Below, piece after piece: positions 34,133 through 42,657 of a stretch of DNA of 64,000 bases. A model generated the notes under the pieces. That model was not told where the DNA came from. It ran no database searches and saw only the letters and a program-made list of their open reading frames with translations. Location: positions 1-64,000 of the forward strand of contig CAJOGI010000004.1 in the NCBI GenBank assembly GCA_905234075.1. The letters run 5' to 3'. How positions within the stretch are numbered: the first letter of the stretch is position 1; each line of letters opens with the position of its first letter. The position numbers and the translations under genes are program-made. The DNA is from an uncultured Synergistales bacterium (GTDB lineage Bacteria; Synergistota; Synergistia; Synergistales; Aminobacteriaceae).

Positions 34133-35113
34133 ATGAAAAAATTATTAGCGGCACTTTTATTAACTGCATTGCTTGCTTCATCAGCGGCGGCGGCAGGCGT
34201 TGTTTTACAGCTCGGCTTTGAAAATTCCATGAGCGAGCCTATAGGCCAAGCCCTTGCGAAATGGCAGGAACTTTTAGCGGCACGCAACACCGGCTTGACG
34301 ATGGAAATTTTCCCGGATTCACAGCTCGGCAACAAGACGGACTTAATTGACCAGATGTTACTCGGCGAGCCCGTGATGACTTTGGCCGACGGTGCATTCT
34401 TTGCTGACTACGGAGTGCCGGACATGGGAATAGTTTTCGGGCCGTTCCTCTTCGCTAACTGGGACGAGTGCTGGAAATTAGTTGAGTCCGCGTGGTGGAA
34501 AGAGCAGTGCGAAAAACTTAACACGATGGGCCTCAAAGTCGTTGTCTCTAACTGGGCATACGGCGACCGCCACACGCTCACGACAAAGCCGGTTAAGACT
34601 GTCGAGGATTTGAAAGGACTTCAGATTAGGGTCCCGACTAATCAAATTCAGACAAAGGGCTTTGAAGTTTTAGGCGCGACACCTGTCGGAATGAGCTTGG
34701 GCGATGTTTACACGGCCTTACAGCAGGGAACGATTGACGGCGGCGAAAATCCGTTGAGCACTCTTTACGGACGCAAGCATCACGAAGTCGCAAAGTATTT
34801 AATTCTCGACGGGCACGTTTTGAATTTTACAAACTGGATTTGCTCATCAATGTGGTTTGACAGCCTTACGGAAGAACAGCAGAAGGCATTAGTCGAGACG
34901 GGCCACGAGGCAGGAGTTTTCAACAATGAGCTTCAGGCGAAGGCTAACGATTATTATCGCGGCTTAATGGAAAAAGAGGGCGTTACTGTTGTTGTTCCGA
35001 GCGAGGAAGTTTTGAAGGGCTTTAGAGAAAAGGCTCAGGACTTCTACAAACTCGGCGATTTATTCAAGTGGTCGGACGGTCTTTATGAGAAAGTCAAGGA
35101 CGCAATGAAATAA
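34133..35113 (+). CDS. TRAP transporter solute-binding protein (DctP family), without membrane partners nearby
   Basis: A 326-aa periplasmic binding protein. Signal peptide is about residues 1-23 (cut after AAA). The DctP fold is shown by LEIFPDSQLG-type MEIFPDSQLGNKTDLI, TTKPVKTVEDLKGLQIRVPTN (shown to VPT), VGMSLGDVYTALQQGTIDGGENP and WFDSLTEEQQKAL. The Arg in QIRVP normally binds a carboxylate, so an organic acid ligand is likely. The usual small and large membrane subunits (DctQ, DctM) are missing on both sides, and a terminator follows at once. It must share a membrane partner encoded elsewhere. Confidence 0.9.
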   Translation: MKKLLAALLLTALLASSAAAAGVVLQLGFENSMSEPIGQALAKWQELLAARNTGLTMEIFPDSQLGNKTDLIDQMLLGEPVMTLADGAFFADYGVPDMGIVFGPFLFANWDECWKLVESAWWKEQCEKLNTMGLKVVVSNWAYGDRHTLTTKPVKTVEDLKGLQIRVPTNQIQTKGFEVLGATPVGMSLGDVYTALQQGTIDGGENPLSTLYGRKHHEVAKYLILDGHVLNFTNWICSSMWFDSLTEEQQKALVETGHEAGVFNNELQAKANDYYRGLMEKEGVTVVVPSEEVLKGFREKAQDFYKLGDLFKWSDGLYEKVKDAMK

Positions 35114-35146
35114 GTTACTCAATGCTTAAAAAGTATTATACTAATT

Positions 35147-35172
35147 CCCGCTTTTAATGAGCGGGTTTTTTT
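35147..35172 (+). terminator. Terminator after the dctP-like gene
   Basis: CCCGCT (35147-35152) pairs with AGCGGG (35160-35165), followed by seven T. Confidence 0.85.
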
Positions 35173-35207
35173 ATCACGAAAAATTTTTGAGTGAGGAGGA
35201 AAAAATT

Positions 35208-35708
35208 TTGGACGAAGAAATTTTTGAAATAAAAAAATATCCTGACCCTGTATTAAAAAAAATAGCTGAGCCTGTTGAAGTCTTTGACGATGAATTAAAG
35301 AAGTTTGTTGAAAAATTATTCGCCTCAATGCACGCTCACGACGGAGTAGGGCTCGCCGCGCCTCAAGTGGGAGTTTTGAAAAAAATAGCTGTCGTTGAGT
35401 ATGAAGGAAAAAGCTACGTCTTAATCAATCCTAAAGTCATTGACCGAAAAGGAACTCAAGAGGCTGAAGAGGGCTGTTTAAGTTTTCCCGGAATTTACGC
35501 AAAAGTTCTGCGCCCTCAATGGGTAAAGATAGAGGCCCAAGACGAAAAGGGCGAAACGCAGATTTATGAGGGCGAAGGCTACGTGGCGCGGGCGTTCCTT
35601 CACGAGATGGACCACTTAAGCGGAAAAGTTTTTATCGATTATCTTTCAAGCCTGAAGCGCAACGCGATCAAGAAAAAAGTTTCCAAGCATACGGGCGGAC
35701 ACTTTTAA
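35208..35708 (+). CDS. def: Def, peptide deformylase
   Basis: A 166-aa metalloenzyme that removes the N-formyl group from new proteins. All three motifs are present: GVGLAAPQVG, EGCLSFPG and HEMDHLSG, giving the metal ligands Cys, His and His. The frame is open from 35157, but that lies within the upstream terminator. The TTG at 35208 has AGGAGG at 35194-35199 and starts LDEEIFEIKKYPDPVLKKI, as expected for the family. The fmt gene follows 45 bases later, pairing formylation with deformylation. Confidence 0.93.
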   Translation: MDEEIFEIKKYPDPVLKKIAEPVEVFDDELKKFVEKLFASMHAHDGVGLAAPQVGVLKKIAVVEYEGKSYVLINPKVIDRKGTQEAEEGCLSFPGIYAKVLRPQWVKIEAQDEKGETQIYEGEGYVARAFLHEMDHLSGKVFIDYLSSLKRNAIKKKVSKHTGGHF

Positions 35709-35743
35709 TCAGGCAGGAGGCAGGAGGTAGGAGGTAGGAGGTG
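35709..35743. repeat. Heptad repeat between def and fmt (site 4)
   Basis: Tandem GCAGGAG and GTAGGAG units on the plus strand fill the def-fmt junction. The last AGGAGGT lies about 11 bases before the fmt ATG and is its ribosome binding site. Confidence 0.75.
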
Positions 35744-35753
35744 TTAAGTAAGA

Positions 35754-36647
35754 ATGAAATTAAAAAATATTTGGTTCACGGGGACGGGAAATTTTGCCGC
35801 CCTTTGCCTCGAAAATTTCATTAACGGCGGCTTGACGTTCACAAAAATAATTACGGGGCTTCCTACTCGTTCAGGCCGCAACGGAAAAGAAAATCCCTCG
35901 CCGGTCGAATTGAAAGCCAAAGAGCTTGGCCTTGACGTTACGAGAACAGGAAAATTAAACGACAATCAGGAATTATTGAGCGAGCTTGAAAAAAATACGC
36001 CGGAAATAATTTTTGTGATTGACTTCGGTCAAATAATCAAAGAGCCTTTTCTTTCGGCTCCTGAATACGGCTGCATTAATATTCACCCGTCGTTATTGCC
36101 TGAATACAGAGGCGCGGCACCCATTCAAAGAGCTCTGCTCGACGGAAAAAAATACACGGGCGTAAGCGTCTTCAGGCTCGTTAAGGCGATGGACGCAGGG
36201 GGAATTTTAGCGCAGGAAAAATTTGAAATCCCGGAAGGCTTCAACGCTTCGGACCTGTATAAAAAACTTTCCGAAATAGGCTCGAAAATCGCGTCAGAAG
36301 CTCTTGAAAAAATCCCTGAATATAATTTAACCCCTCAAGATGACTCACGCGCTACGTATGCAGAGAAGTTAAACAAAAACGAGTTCGAGCTTTCTTTCTC
36401 AATGACGGCTGAAAAATTCTGCAACACAGTCCGGGCTCTTGATATGTCCGGCGGAGCTTTTATTTTTATTAATAACAAGCGCGTAAAAATCTGGCGTGCA
36501 CGAGTCGTCCGCGAGGGCGAAAATAAAAATAAAAAGAATAATGCCGTGTTCCCGTGCTCTGATTTTTGCGTGGAGCTTCTCGAAGTCCAGAGCGAGGGCA
36601 AAAAGAGAACGACGGGTCAAGAATGGGCGAGGGGGATTAAAAATTAG
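35754..36647 (+). CDS. fmt: Fmt, methionyl-tRNA formyltransferase
   Basis: A 297-aa enzyme that formylates initiator Met-tRNA. The catalytic block CINIHPSLLPEYRGAAPIQ supplies the Asn and His, and AMDAGGILAQ supplies the catalytic Asp. A C-terminal OB-like domain starts near residue 205. Length is a little short of the usual 310. The start is set by the heptad-derived ribosome binding site. It forms an operon with def. Confidence 0.93.
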   Translation: MKLKNIWFTGTGNFAALCLENFINGGLTFTKIITGLPTRSGRNGKENPSPVELKAKELGLDVTRTGKLNDNQELLSELEKNTPEIIFVIDFGQIIKEPFLSAPEYGCINIHPSLLPEYRGAAPIQRALLDGKKYTGVSVFRLVKAMDAGGILAQEKFEIPEGFNASDLYKKLSEIGSKIASEALEKIPEYNLTPQDDSRATYAEKLNKNEFELSFSMTAEKFCNTVRALDMSGGAFIFINNKRVKIWRARVVREGENKNKKNNAVFPCSDFCVELLEVQSEGKKRTTGQEWARGIKN

Positions 36648-36760
36648 GAGTGAATTTTATTTTTGAATTTCTAAAATTTTTTTTCTGCGTTATAATTAAC
36701 AAAACCATTTAATATTTTATTTAATCTTATTTAATCAGGATAAAAAGGCTAGGTGCTTTT

Positions 36761-37327
36761 ATGCCGCAAAGTATGAGCAAAAACATTGAAGAAACTTGTG
36801 TTAAAGAAAACAGGATTTTTGACGGAAAGATATTAAATCTTCGCTGCGATGAAGTCCGAACGCCGTCGGGGCGCATTGCTTCCCGTGAGGTCGTTGAACA
36901 TAAACCTGCTGTCGGAATGTTGGCAGTTACGGACAAAAAAACAGTCCTGCTTGTGCGTCAATATCGTTACGCAGTCGGTGAGGAGACTTTAGAAGTCTGC
37001 GCCGGATTAATCGAAAAGGGCGAGGATCCTGCGGCCGCTGCCGAGCGCGAAATGCAGGAAGAAATGAACGTCAAAGCAAAAAATCTTTACAGGATAGGCG
37101 AGTTCTACGCTTCGCCGGGTTTCTGCACGGAAATTTTCACGCTTTTCTTAGCTGAAGGACTTGAAAAATCATCGCTTCCTCAAGATGAAGATGAAAACGT
37201 CTCAGTGTTAGAAGTTCCATTCAAAGATATACCGGTCATGATAAAAGAGGGAAGGATACGGGACTCTAAAACGTTTGCGGCTCTTTCGTGGCTTATGGCG
37301 AAGGAGGGGATTGCCCCTGAGATATAA
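36761..37327 (+). CDS. Nudix hydrolase, ADP-ribose pyrophosphatase type
   Basis: A 188-aa Nudix enzyme. The Nudix box is GLIEKGEDPAAAAEREMQEEM (shown here as its ends GLIEKGED and REMQEEM); its catalytic Glu residues are kept, but the Gly after EE is replaced by Asn. The preceding VVEHKPAVGMLAVTDKK and LLVRQYRYAVGEETLE are typical of ADP-ribose pyrophosphatases (NudF type), which break ADP-ribose into AMP and ribose 5-phosphate. The ATG at 36761 follows AGGTG. A TATAAT at 36691-36696 may be its -10. Confidence 0.85.
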   Translation: MPQSMSKNIEETCVKENRIFDGKILNLRCDEVRTPSGRIASREVVEHKPAVGMLAVTDKKTVLLVRQYRYAVGEETLEVCAGLIEKGEDPAAAAEREMQEEMNVKAKNLYRIGEFYASPGFCTEIFTLFLAEGLEKSSLPQDEDENVSVLEVPFKDIPVMIKEGRIRDSKTFAALSWLMAKEGIAPEI

Positions 37328-37402
37328 AGCTCCAAAAGCGTCGTTGTAGTTTTTAGTTAAATTAATTTTTATAAAAATTTTTTTAAGGAGAGTTTTTTAC
37401 AC

Positions 37403-39562
37403 ATGTTAAACAATTTCAAAATCACGGGCAAACTTACTATAGGCTTCGGAATTGTCTTGGCACTTTTCGCGGTCGCGGTCTTTTTCTCATGGACGAGCAT
37501 TTCGTCAGTTCAGTCGGACGTTCAATATTTACAGCTTGTCGTTGACAACACAGTTAAATTAGCTGTAGAACTTACGAATAATATCAGTTGGATTAGAGCG
37601 TGTGTCAGAGACCTGAAATTCTCTGAAAGCGATGAGGACATTGACCGGCTGACGGGATATTTCGGTTCACTGCGAAGCCTGATTGACAAGGGCAAGCAGA
37701 TGTATGCTCAAAATCCTACGTTATCAAGCCTTTCAAACCTTGCGGAGATGGAAAATCTGTTACGAAACGCAGAAAGCACAGCTACTAAAACGTTCCAGAT
37801 GATTAGGACAAAGCGCACGGTTTCCGCGACTCTTAACAAAGAGATTGACAAGATGATTGAGCTTCTCACCAGCGTCATTGACATGCAGTATCAAATCACG
37901 CTCGATAAGCTGAAGACGAACGTAGAAGGCACTGACTTCGAGACAGACATTAACAGAATCAGAGCTGCTGAATCACTCATGACAGCATTTGCCGTTACGG
38001 CAAGAAATTACGCGGTCGCTCTCGACACGAGGGACGCGAAAATGATGAACGACATCGTTCAGCAGTTAGTCAACGGCGAGAACATGTACAACAGATTTTA
38101 CGAGGGCTCGCGCTTCAAAGAAGTCAGGGACATTATGACGGCAGGGCGCGGAACTTTTACGACGCTTAAAAACGGCTTCCAAGATGTTTTGACTTCGTTC
38201 ACGCAGACCGAACCGGCATTTGCGGCACTCTTGGCAGACGGTTTGGCACTTGTGAATATATCTAATAAAATCACTGACGCAGGCACACAGCGTATAGTTG
38301 ACCTTTCGCAGGGTGCGTATGACTCGCTCGGAAGCACAATGCTGCTTTTAATCAGCCTTGCGTGCGCGGCTATCGTTGTCGGTGTCGGAATTGCTCTTTA
38401 CATTTCTAAATCAATCTCCAAGCCTCTTGGGCGTGTTGTCGAACTTTGCGGAAACGCCAGCAACGGCGACATGTCAATCGTACGCGATGACTTCCATTAT
38501 GTAGGCAAGGACGAGCTTGGCGAACTCGGCGACGCTCTCTCGGATATGTTTGCTTCGTTAAGCACCGCAATTTATGATATTCGCGGCCTTGCGGTTGAGA
38601 GCCACGAGAAGTCATCGGCAATGAAAGAGGACGCAGGCAAAAACCTCGACTACGCCAACAACGTACGCTCAAGCGTTTCCAACGTCGTTAAATTAATGGA
38701 GAGCAACTCTTCATCATTGCAGGAAAGCAACGCAGGAACAGAGGAGATGTCAGCCGCTTCAATGACATCTGCACAGGCTGCAACGGACTGCGCGGAGTTC
38801 ATTTCCAACATGACGACAGTTACGGGCAACGCCGTTAATACGGTTAAAGAAGCTATCGCAAATATCGTAGTTCTTCAGAGAAAGACAAAAGAGAGCGGAA
38901 TTAAACTTCAGGCACTCGTCGAGAACGTCAACAAGATAAGCGAGTTCATCGGAGATATTACTTCAATCGCCGACCAGACGAACTTATTAGCACTCAACGC
39001 AGCAATCGAAGCAGCAAGAGCCGGTGAAGCGGGACGCGGTTTCGCAGTCGTTGCTGAATCAGTCAGAAAACTTGCCGAAGAGTCCAGCAGAGCAGCCGAG
39101 AACGTAAGAGGCTTAATTGAGACGTTACAGGAAGCCGCAAGAGAGACGAAGACATCAAGCGATGAGACAGCAGTCCTTCTTGACGAGACGACAGAAAAAG
39201 CAAACGGAGCACAGGATTCGCTTGCTGAAGCCATCGGACAGATTGACAAGGCCAACGACAGAATACAGAATATCGCCGCAGTCGCTCAGGAGCAGGCAGC
39301 GTCAAGCCGTGAAATCGCCGCAGGCATCGACAACGTAACAAAGGCCACGACTGAAATTCTTGAGCACCTTGAGAGCATTAAGAACGACATGGACGAGACG
39401 GCCTTAATAGCTGAAAGAGCCGCTCAGGGTGCAGTTGACCAGACTGGACTTGTCGAGAGCATTACCGAGTCGCTTTCACAGTTCAAGATTGAGCACGAGG
39501 GCAACACGAAGTCTTCATCACGCCCCTCAAAGCCTAAAGCACTTCCGGCAAAAAAGAAATAA
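37403..39562 (+). CDS. Methyl-accepting chemotaxis protein
   Basis: A 719-aa chemoreceptor. Membrane segments lie near residues 11-33 and 312-335. The periplasmic region between them is helical, like a four-helix-bundle sensor, with no PAS or Cache motif seen. A HAMP domain follows ([20 protein letters not shown]). A long cytoplasmic coiled coil has its hairpin tip at [20 protein letters not shown] (shown to G) and [17 protein letters not shown]. Methylation Glu/Gln sites are expected on both sides. The tail is Ser/Lys rich without a CheR pentapeptide. No che genes are in the window, and the ligand is unknown. Confidence 0.93.
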   Translation: MLNNFKITGKLTIGFGIVLALFAVAVFFSWTSISSVQSDVQYLQLVVDNTVKLAVELTNNISWIRACVRDLKFSESDEDIDRLTGYFGSLRSLIDKGKQMYAQNPTLSSLSNLAEMENLLRNAESTATKTFQMIRTKRTVSATLNKEIDKMIELLTSVIDMQYQITLDKLKTNVEGTDFETDINRIRAAESLMTAFAVTARNYAVALDTRDAKMMNDIVQQLVNGENMYNRFYEGSRFKEVRDIMTAGRGTFTTLKNGFQDVLTSFTQTEPAFAALLADGLALVNISNKITDAGTQRIVDLSQGAYDSLGSTMLLLISLACAAIVVGVGIALYISKSISKPLGRVVELCGNASNGDMSIVRDDFHYVGKDELGELGDALSDMFASLSTAIYDIRGLAVESHEKSSAMKEDAGKNLDYANNVRSSVSNVVKLMESNSSSLQESNAGTEEMSAASMTSAQAATDCAEFISNMTTVTGNAVNTVKEAIANIVVLQRKTKESGIKLQALVENVNKISEFIGDITSIADQTNLLALNAAIEAARAGEAGRGFAVVAESVRKLAEESSRAAENVRGLIETLQEAARETKTSSDETAVLLDETTEKANGAQDSLAEAIGQIDKANDRIQNIAAVAQEQAASSREIAAGIDNVTKATTEILEHLESIKNDMDETALIAERAAQGAVDQTGLVESITESLSQFKIEHEGNTKSSSRPSKPKALPAKKK

Positions 39563-39590
39563 ATTTAATTTAGAGTTCACACGGGGTCTT

Positions 39591-39619
39591 GGGAATTTTC
39601 CTGAGGCCCCGTTTTTTTT
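39591..39619 (+). terminator. Terminator after the chemoreceptor gene
   Basis: ACGGGGTC (39591-39598) pairs with GGCCCCGT (39605-39612, one G-T pair), followed by a run of T to 39619. Confidence 0.8.
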
Positions 39620-39674
39620 GCATGTTATAATTTCAGAGCAATAAAAATTATTTTAACGAGGAGGACTATAAAAC

Positions 39675-40214
39675 ATGGCGAACAAATACGCAGGCACACA
39701 GACAGAGAAAAATTTGCAAGCGGCTTTTGCAGGAGAGTCGCAGGCTCGCAACAAGTATACTTATTTTGCTTCAGTAGCAAAGAAAGAAGGCTACGAGCAG
39801 ATTTGCGCACTGTTCCTCAAGACAGCCGACAACGAAAAAGAACACGCTAAGATGTGGTTCAAGGAGCTTGAGGGCATCGGAGACACGGCAGCTAACCTCA
39901 AGGCAGCGGCCGAAGGCGAGAACTACGAGTGGACCGACATGTACGAGGGATTTGCCAAGACAGCCGAAGAGGAAGGCTTCAAGGCACTGGCAGTAAAATT
40001 CCGTCTTGTCGCGGCAATCGAAAAGCACCACGAAGAACGCTACAGGGCTTTATTAAAGAACGTTGAGGCTCAGGAAGTTTTCGCGAAGAGTGAAGTTAAA
40101 GTCTGGGAGTGCAGAAACTGCGGACACATCGTCGTAGGGACAAAAGCTCCTGAAATCTGCCCGGCATGTGCCCATCCTAAGGCTTATTTTGAAGTCCACG
40201 CGGAGAATTATTAA
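39675..40214 (+). CDS. Rubrerythrin
   Basis: A 179-aa peroxide reductase of anaerobes. The diiron four-helix domain (residues about 1-140) has the paired Glu/His ligands: [27 protein letters not shown] and [14 protein letters not shown]. The C-terminal rubredoxin-like domain has two CxxC pairs in [12 protein letters not shown] and CPACAHP. It is monocistronic, between the terminators at 39591 and 40239, behind GAGGAGG. Together with the peroxidase-thioredoxin pair it suggests an anaerobe that meets oxygen or peroxide. Confidence 0.95.
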   Translation: MANKYAGTQTEKNLQAAFAGESQARNKYTYFASVAKKEGYEQICALFLKTADNEKEHAKMWFKELEGIGDTAANLKAAAEGENYEWTDMYEGFAKTAEEEGFKALAVKFRLVAAIEKHHEERYRALLKNVEAQEVFAKSEVKVWECRNCGHIVVGTKAPEICPACAHPKAYFEVHAENY

Positions 40215-40238
40215 TTTTTATATTAGTTGAATTTTTTG

Positions 40239-40275
40239 CTCCCCTGTAGTTTCATGGCAGGGGAGTTTCTTTTTT
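40239..40275 (+). terminator. Terminator after rubrerythrin
   Basis: CTCCCCTG (40239-40246) pairs with CAGGGGAG (40258-40265), followed by TTTCTTTTTT. Confidence 0.85.
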
Positions 40276-40290
40276 CCTAATTCTAATTTC
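40276..40290. repeat. Short heptad repeat spanning the hemB stop (site 5)
   Basis: On the minus strand ATTAGAA, ATTAGAA and TTAGGAA follow one another. The TAG in the second unit is the hemB stop codon, and the first unit encodes the last residues Ile-Arg-Asn. Confidence 0.55.
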
Positions 40291-41254
40291 TAATCCATTC
40301 AGCCAAGTCAAGAGCATAATAAGAGATTATTATGTCCGCTCCTGCGCGTGCGATTGAGTAAGCACTTTCAAGCGCGATATTTTTTTCATTAAGCCACCCG
40401 TTTGCGGAGGCGGCCTTCATCATTGCGTATTCGCCGCTCACTGAATAAGACGCTGTCGGGACGAAAAAATTTTCTTTGACTGATTTAAGCACATCGAGAT
40501 AAGGCAGTCCCGGCTTCACGATTATAATATCTGCTCCTTCTTCGATATCGAGGGCGGTTTCTCTCAATGCCTCGCGGACGTTGCGGGGGTCCATTTGATA
40601 AGTTTTTCTGTCGCCGAACTGCGGAGCGGAGCCGGCTGCCTCCCTAAAAGGCCCGTAGAAAGCCGACGCATATTTAACTGCGTAAGACATAATCAAAGTA
40701 TCTTGAAATTTCTCATGGTCAAGGGCTGTTCTTATTGCTGCCGTGTGTCCGTCCATCATGTCCGAAGGCGCGACAATGTCAGCTCCTGCACGGGCTTGAG
40801 AGACTGCGACGCGCGATAAAATTTCAAGCGTCGGGTCGTTCTCTATTTTTCCGTCGTGAATTACTCCGCAATGTCCGTGCGACGTGTACTCGCATAAACA
40901 TACATCGCCGATTATTGTTAAATCCGGAAATTCTTTTTTTGAAATTCTTATTGCCTGTTGTATAACTCCGTCCTCGTTCCAAGCCGAAGAGCCGCACTCG
41001 TCTTTATGTTCGGGAATGCCGAAGAATAAAACTCCGCCGATTTTGCTTTCTGCGGCACGTTCAAGAACTCTTGGGAGAGTGTCCGGGCTGTAGCGTTTCT
41101 GGCCGGGCATTGAAGGAATTTCCTCGATAATATTTTTACCTTCGCGAATGAAAACTGGATAGACGAACATTGACGGCGATAATTTTGTCTCGCTCGCCAT
41201 GTCTCTGATTGCTTGAGATTTTCTCAAACGTCTGGGACGATAAATTATATTCAT
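40283..41254 (-). CDS. hemB: HemB, delta-aminolevulinic acid dehydratase
   Basis: A 323-aa enzyme that joins two ALA molecules into porphobilinogen for haem, sirohaem and B12. The Schiff-base Lys is in IIVKPGLPYLD, and a second active-site Lys appears in VKYASAFYGPFREAAGS. The signature VSGEYAMMKAASANGW is clear. The N-terminal MNIIYRPRRLRKS is normal. Other hem genes are absent here. Its last codons come from a heptad repeat. It is followed rightward (upstream) by greA 17 bases away, in the same orientation. Confidence 0.94.
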   Translation of the reverse strand: MNIIYRPRRLRKSQAIRDMASETKLSPSMFVYPVFIREGKNIIEEIPSMPGQKRYSPDTLPRVLERAAESKIGGVLFFGIPEHKDECGSSAWNEDGVIQQAIRISKKEFPDLTIIGDVCLCEYTSHGHCGVIHDGKIENDPTLEILSRVAVSQARAGADIVAPSDMMDGHTAAIRTALDHEKFQDTLIMSYAVKYASAFYGPFREAAGSAPQFGDRKTYQMDPRNVREALRETALDIEEGADIIIVKPGLPYLDVLKSVKENFFVPTASYSVSGEYAMMKAASANGWLNEKNIALESAYSIARAGADIIISYYALDLAEWIRN

Positions 41255-41271
41255 TTTTTATTTTTTATTTT

Positions 41272-41775
41272 TTATTTTTCAATCGAGATAATTTTTAATT
41301 TTCTTGTGCCTCGCGGAATTTTCACCGTAACGACATCGCCGGCCACGTGTCCTGTTATGGCTTGGCCTACCGGACTTTTCTGTGAAATTCTCTGAATGCC
41401 GCCTTCAGAGAAAGCCGCAACGGATAACTCTTCAGAGCCGACTAAATCATAAACATGACGCTTGCCCTTGTTGTCAACGTCCTCAAGAGTAATTCTCAAT
41501 CCGACTCCGACGCGGTTTGTGTCAAGTTTTGCCTCGTCGATGACGACAACTTTGCTCAAAGTGTTTTCAAGGTCGGCTATGCGGTCTTCGAGTTTTGCCT
41601 GTTCTTCTTTTGCTGAGGCGTATTCTGCATTTTCGCTCAAGTCCCCGAATGCGCGTGCCTCTTCGAGTTTCCTTGCTATTTCCTGCCTTCCTATCGTTCT
41701 TAAATTCGTGAGCTGCTCGCTGAGTTTCTCGTAACCGCTCCGAGTCATTTCGTGAACGTCATTTTTTTTTGCCAA
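41272..41775 (-). CDS. greA: GreA, transcription elongation factor
   Basis: A 167-aa factor that rescues backtracked RNA polymerase. The N-terminal coiled coil (residues about 10-80) contains EEARAFGDLSENAEYASAKEEQ, given here by its ends EEARAFGDLSENAEY and AKEEQ, with the acidic tip. The C-terminal FKBP-like domain ends SPVGQAITGHVAGDVVTVKIP. The ATG at 41775 follows GGAGAAAAATAT. It is probably co-transcribed with hemB. Confidence 0.94.
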   Translation of the reverse strand: MAKKNDVHEMTRSGYEKLSEQLTNLRTIGRQEIARKLEEARAFGDLSENAEYASAKEEQAKLEDRIADLENTLSKVVVIDEAKLDTNRVGVGLRITLEDVDNKGKRHVYDLVGSEELSVAAFSEGGIQRISQKSPVGQAITGHVAGDVVTVKIPRGTRKLKIISIEK

Positions 41776-41862
41776 GATATATTTTTCTCCTTTTCATATT
41801 TGATTTTTTCTTATAATATTTTAGCAAAGTGATTTTTTTTTACGAAAGGAAATGAATTTTTT

Positions 41863-42579
41863 ATGGCACAGTATGAAGGTTATATGCCCTACGCTTACGG
41901 TTCAGACAGCGTTGAGGCAGTCAATGAGATTTTCAGGAAAGTCTATCAGTACATGGCAATCGGATTAATTCTCACGGCTGTTACGGCTTACATTACGGCT
42001 TCAAGCACAACGGCGATTAGAATGTTATTCACTTCGCAGGCACCTTTGATTATAATCGCTCTTGCTGAAGTCGGGCTTGTAATTTTTTTAGGCGCGGCCT
42101 TGAATAAATTATCGGCAGCGGCGGCATTAATGCTCTTTGCGGCGTATAGTATTCTGAACGGTATCACATGCTCGGTAATTCTTTTAGTTTATACTAGAGC
42201 GTCAGTTTATCAGGCGTTTTTCTCAACCGCAGGAATGTTCGGAGCTATGAGCGTTTACGGACTTTACACTAAGCGCGACTTAACAAGCATGGGCAGTTTT
42301 TTAAGAATGGGCGTATGGGGGTTATTAATTGCAATGCTGATTAATATTTTCATCGGCTCGTCAATGCTTGAATTAACTGTGAGCGTTCTCGGTATAATAA
42401 TTTTTCTCGGCCTCACGGCTTACGACACGGCGAAAATAAAAGAAATGGCGCGTGCTTCTGAATGGAGCGACGGAAGCATAACTGGAAAAATTGCCGTAAT
42501 AGGGGCCTTATCGCTCTATCTTGACTTCATTAACATTTTTCTTTATATGCTCAGGCTCTTTGGAAAGCATAGAGACTAA
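41863..42579 (+). CDS. Bax inhibitor-1/YccA family membrane protein
   Basis: A 238-aa protein with seven membrane segments, the first starting near residue 28 (VYQYMAIGLILTAVTAYIT). The family pattern is visible in LSAAAALMLFAAYSILNGIT, TAGMFGAMSVYGLYTKRDL and LTAYDTAKIKEM. The last contains the Asp residues linked to Ca2+ leak in bacterial BI-1 proteins. The C-terminal LYLDFINIFLYMLRLFG is characteristic. It stands before topA with a heptad repeat between. Confidence 0.9.
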   Translation: MAQYEGYMPYAYGSDSVEAVNEIFRKVYQYMAIGLILTAVTAYITASSTTAIRMLFTSQAPLIIIALAEVGLVIFLGAALNKLSAAAALMLFAAYSILNGITCSVILLVYTRASVYQAFFSTAGMFGAMSVYGLYTKRDLTSMGSFLRMGVWGLLIAMLINIFIGSSMLELTVSVLGIIIFLGLTAYDTAKIKEMARASEWSDGSITGKIAVIGALSLYLDFINIFLYMLRLFGKHRD

Positions 42580-42583
42580 AAAC

Positions 42584-42609
42584 AGGTAGGAGTTAGGAGT
42601 TAGGAGGTA
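42584..42609. repeat. Heptad repeat before topA (site 6)
   Basis: GTAGGAG, TTAGGAG and TTAGGAGG in tandem on the plus strand. The last unit is a strong Shine-Dalgarno for the 12-codon frame at 42619. Confidence 0.75.
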
Positions 42610-42618
42610 AAGCACTTC

Positions 42619-42657
42619 ATGACTAATTCTTTAATTAATTTTATAAATTGGGGGTAA
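42619..42657 (+). CDS. Putative 12-aa leader peptide coupled to topA
   Basis: An ATG at 42619 behind TAGGAGG opens the frame MTNSLINFINWG, whose TAA (42655-42657) overlaps the topA ATG as TAATG. The topA ATG has only GGGGG two bases upstream, too close to be a good ribosome binding site, so ribosomes may reach topA through this peptide. It could be chance; no homologue is known. Confidence 0.4.
   Translation: MTNSLINFINWG

Noticed and set aside
35157-35207. Upstream ATG for peptide deformylase
   Set aside because: It falls inside the dctP terminator hairpin; TTG 35208 has AGGAGG at good spacing.
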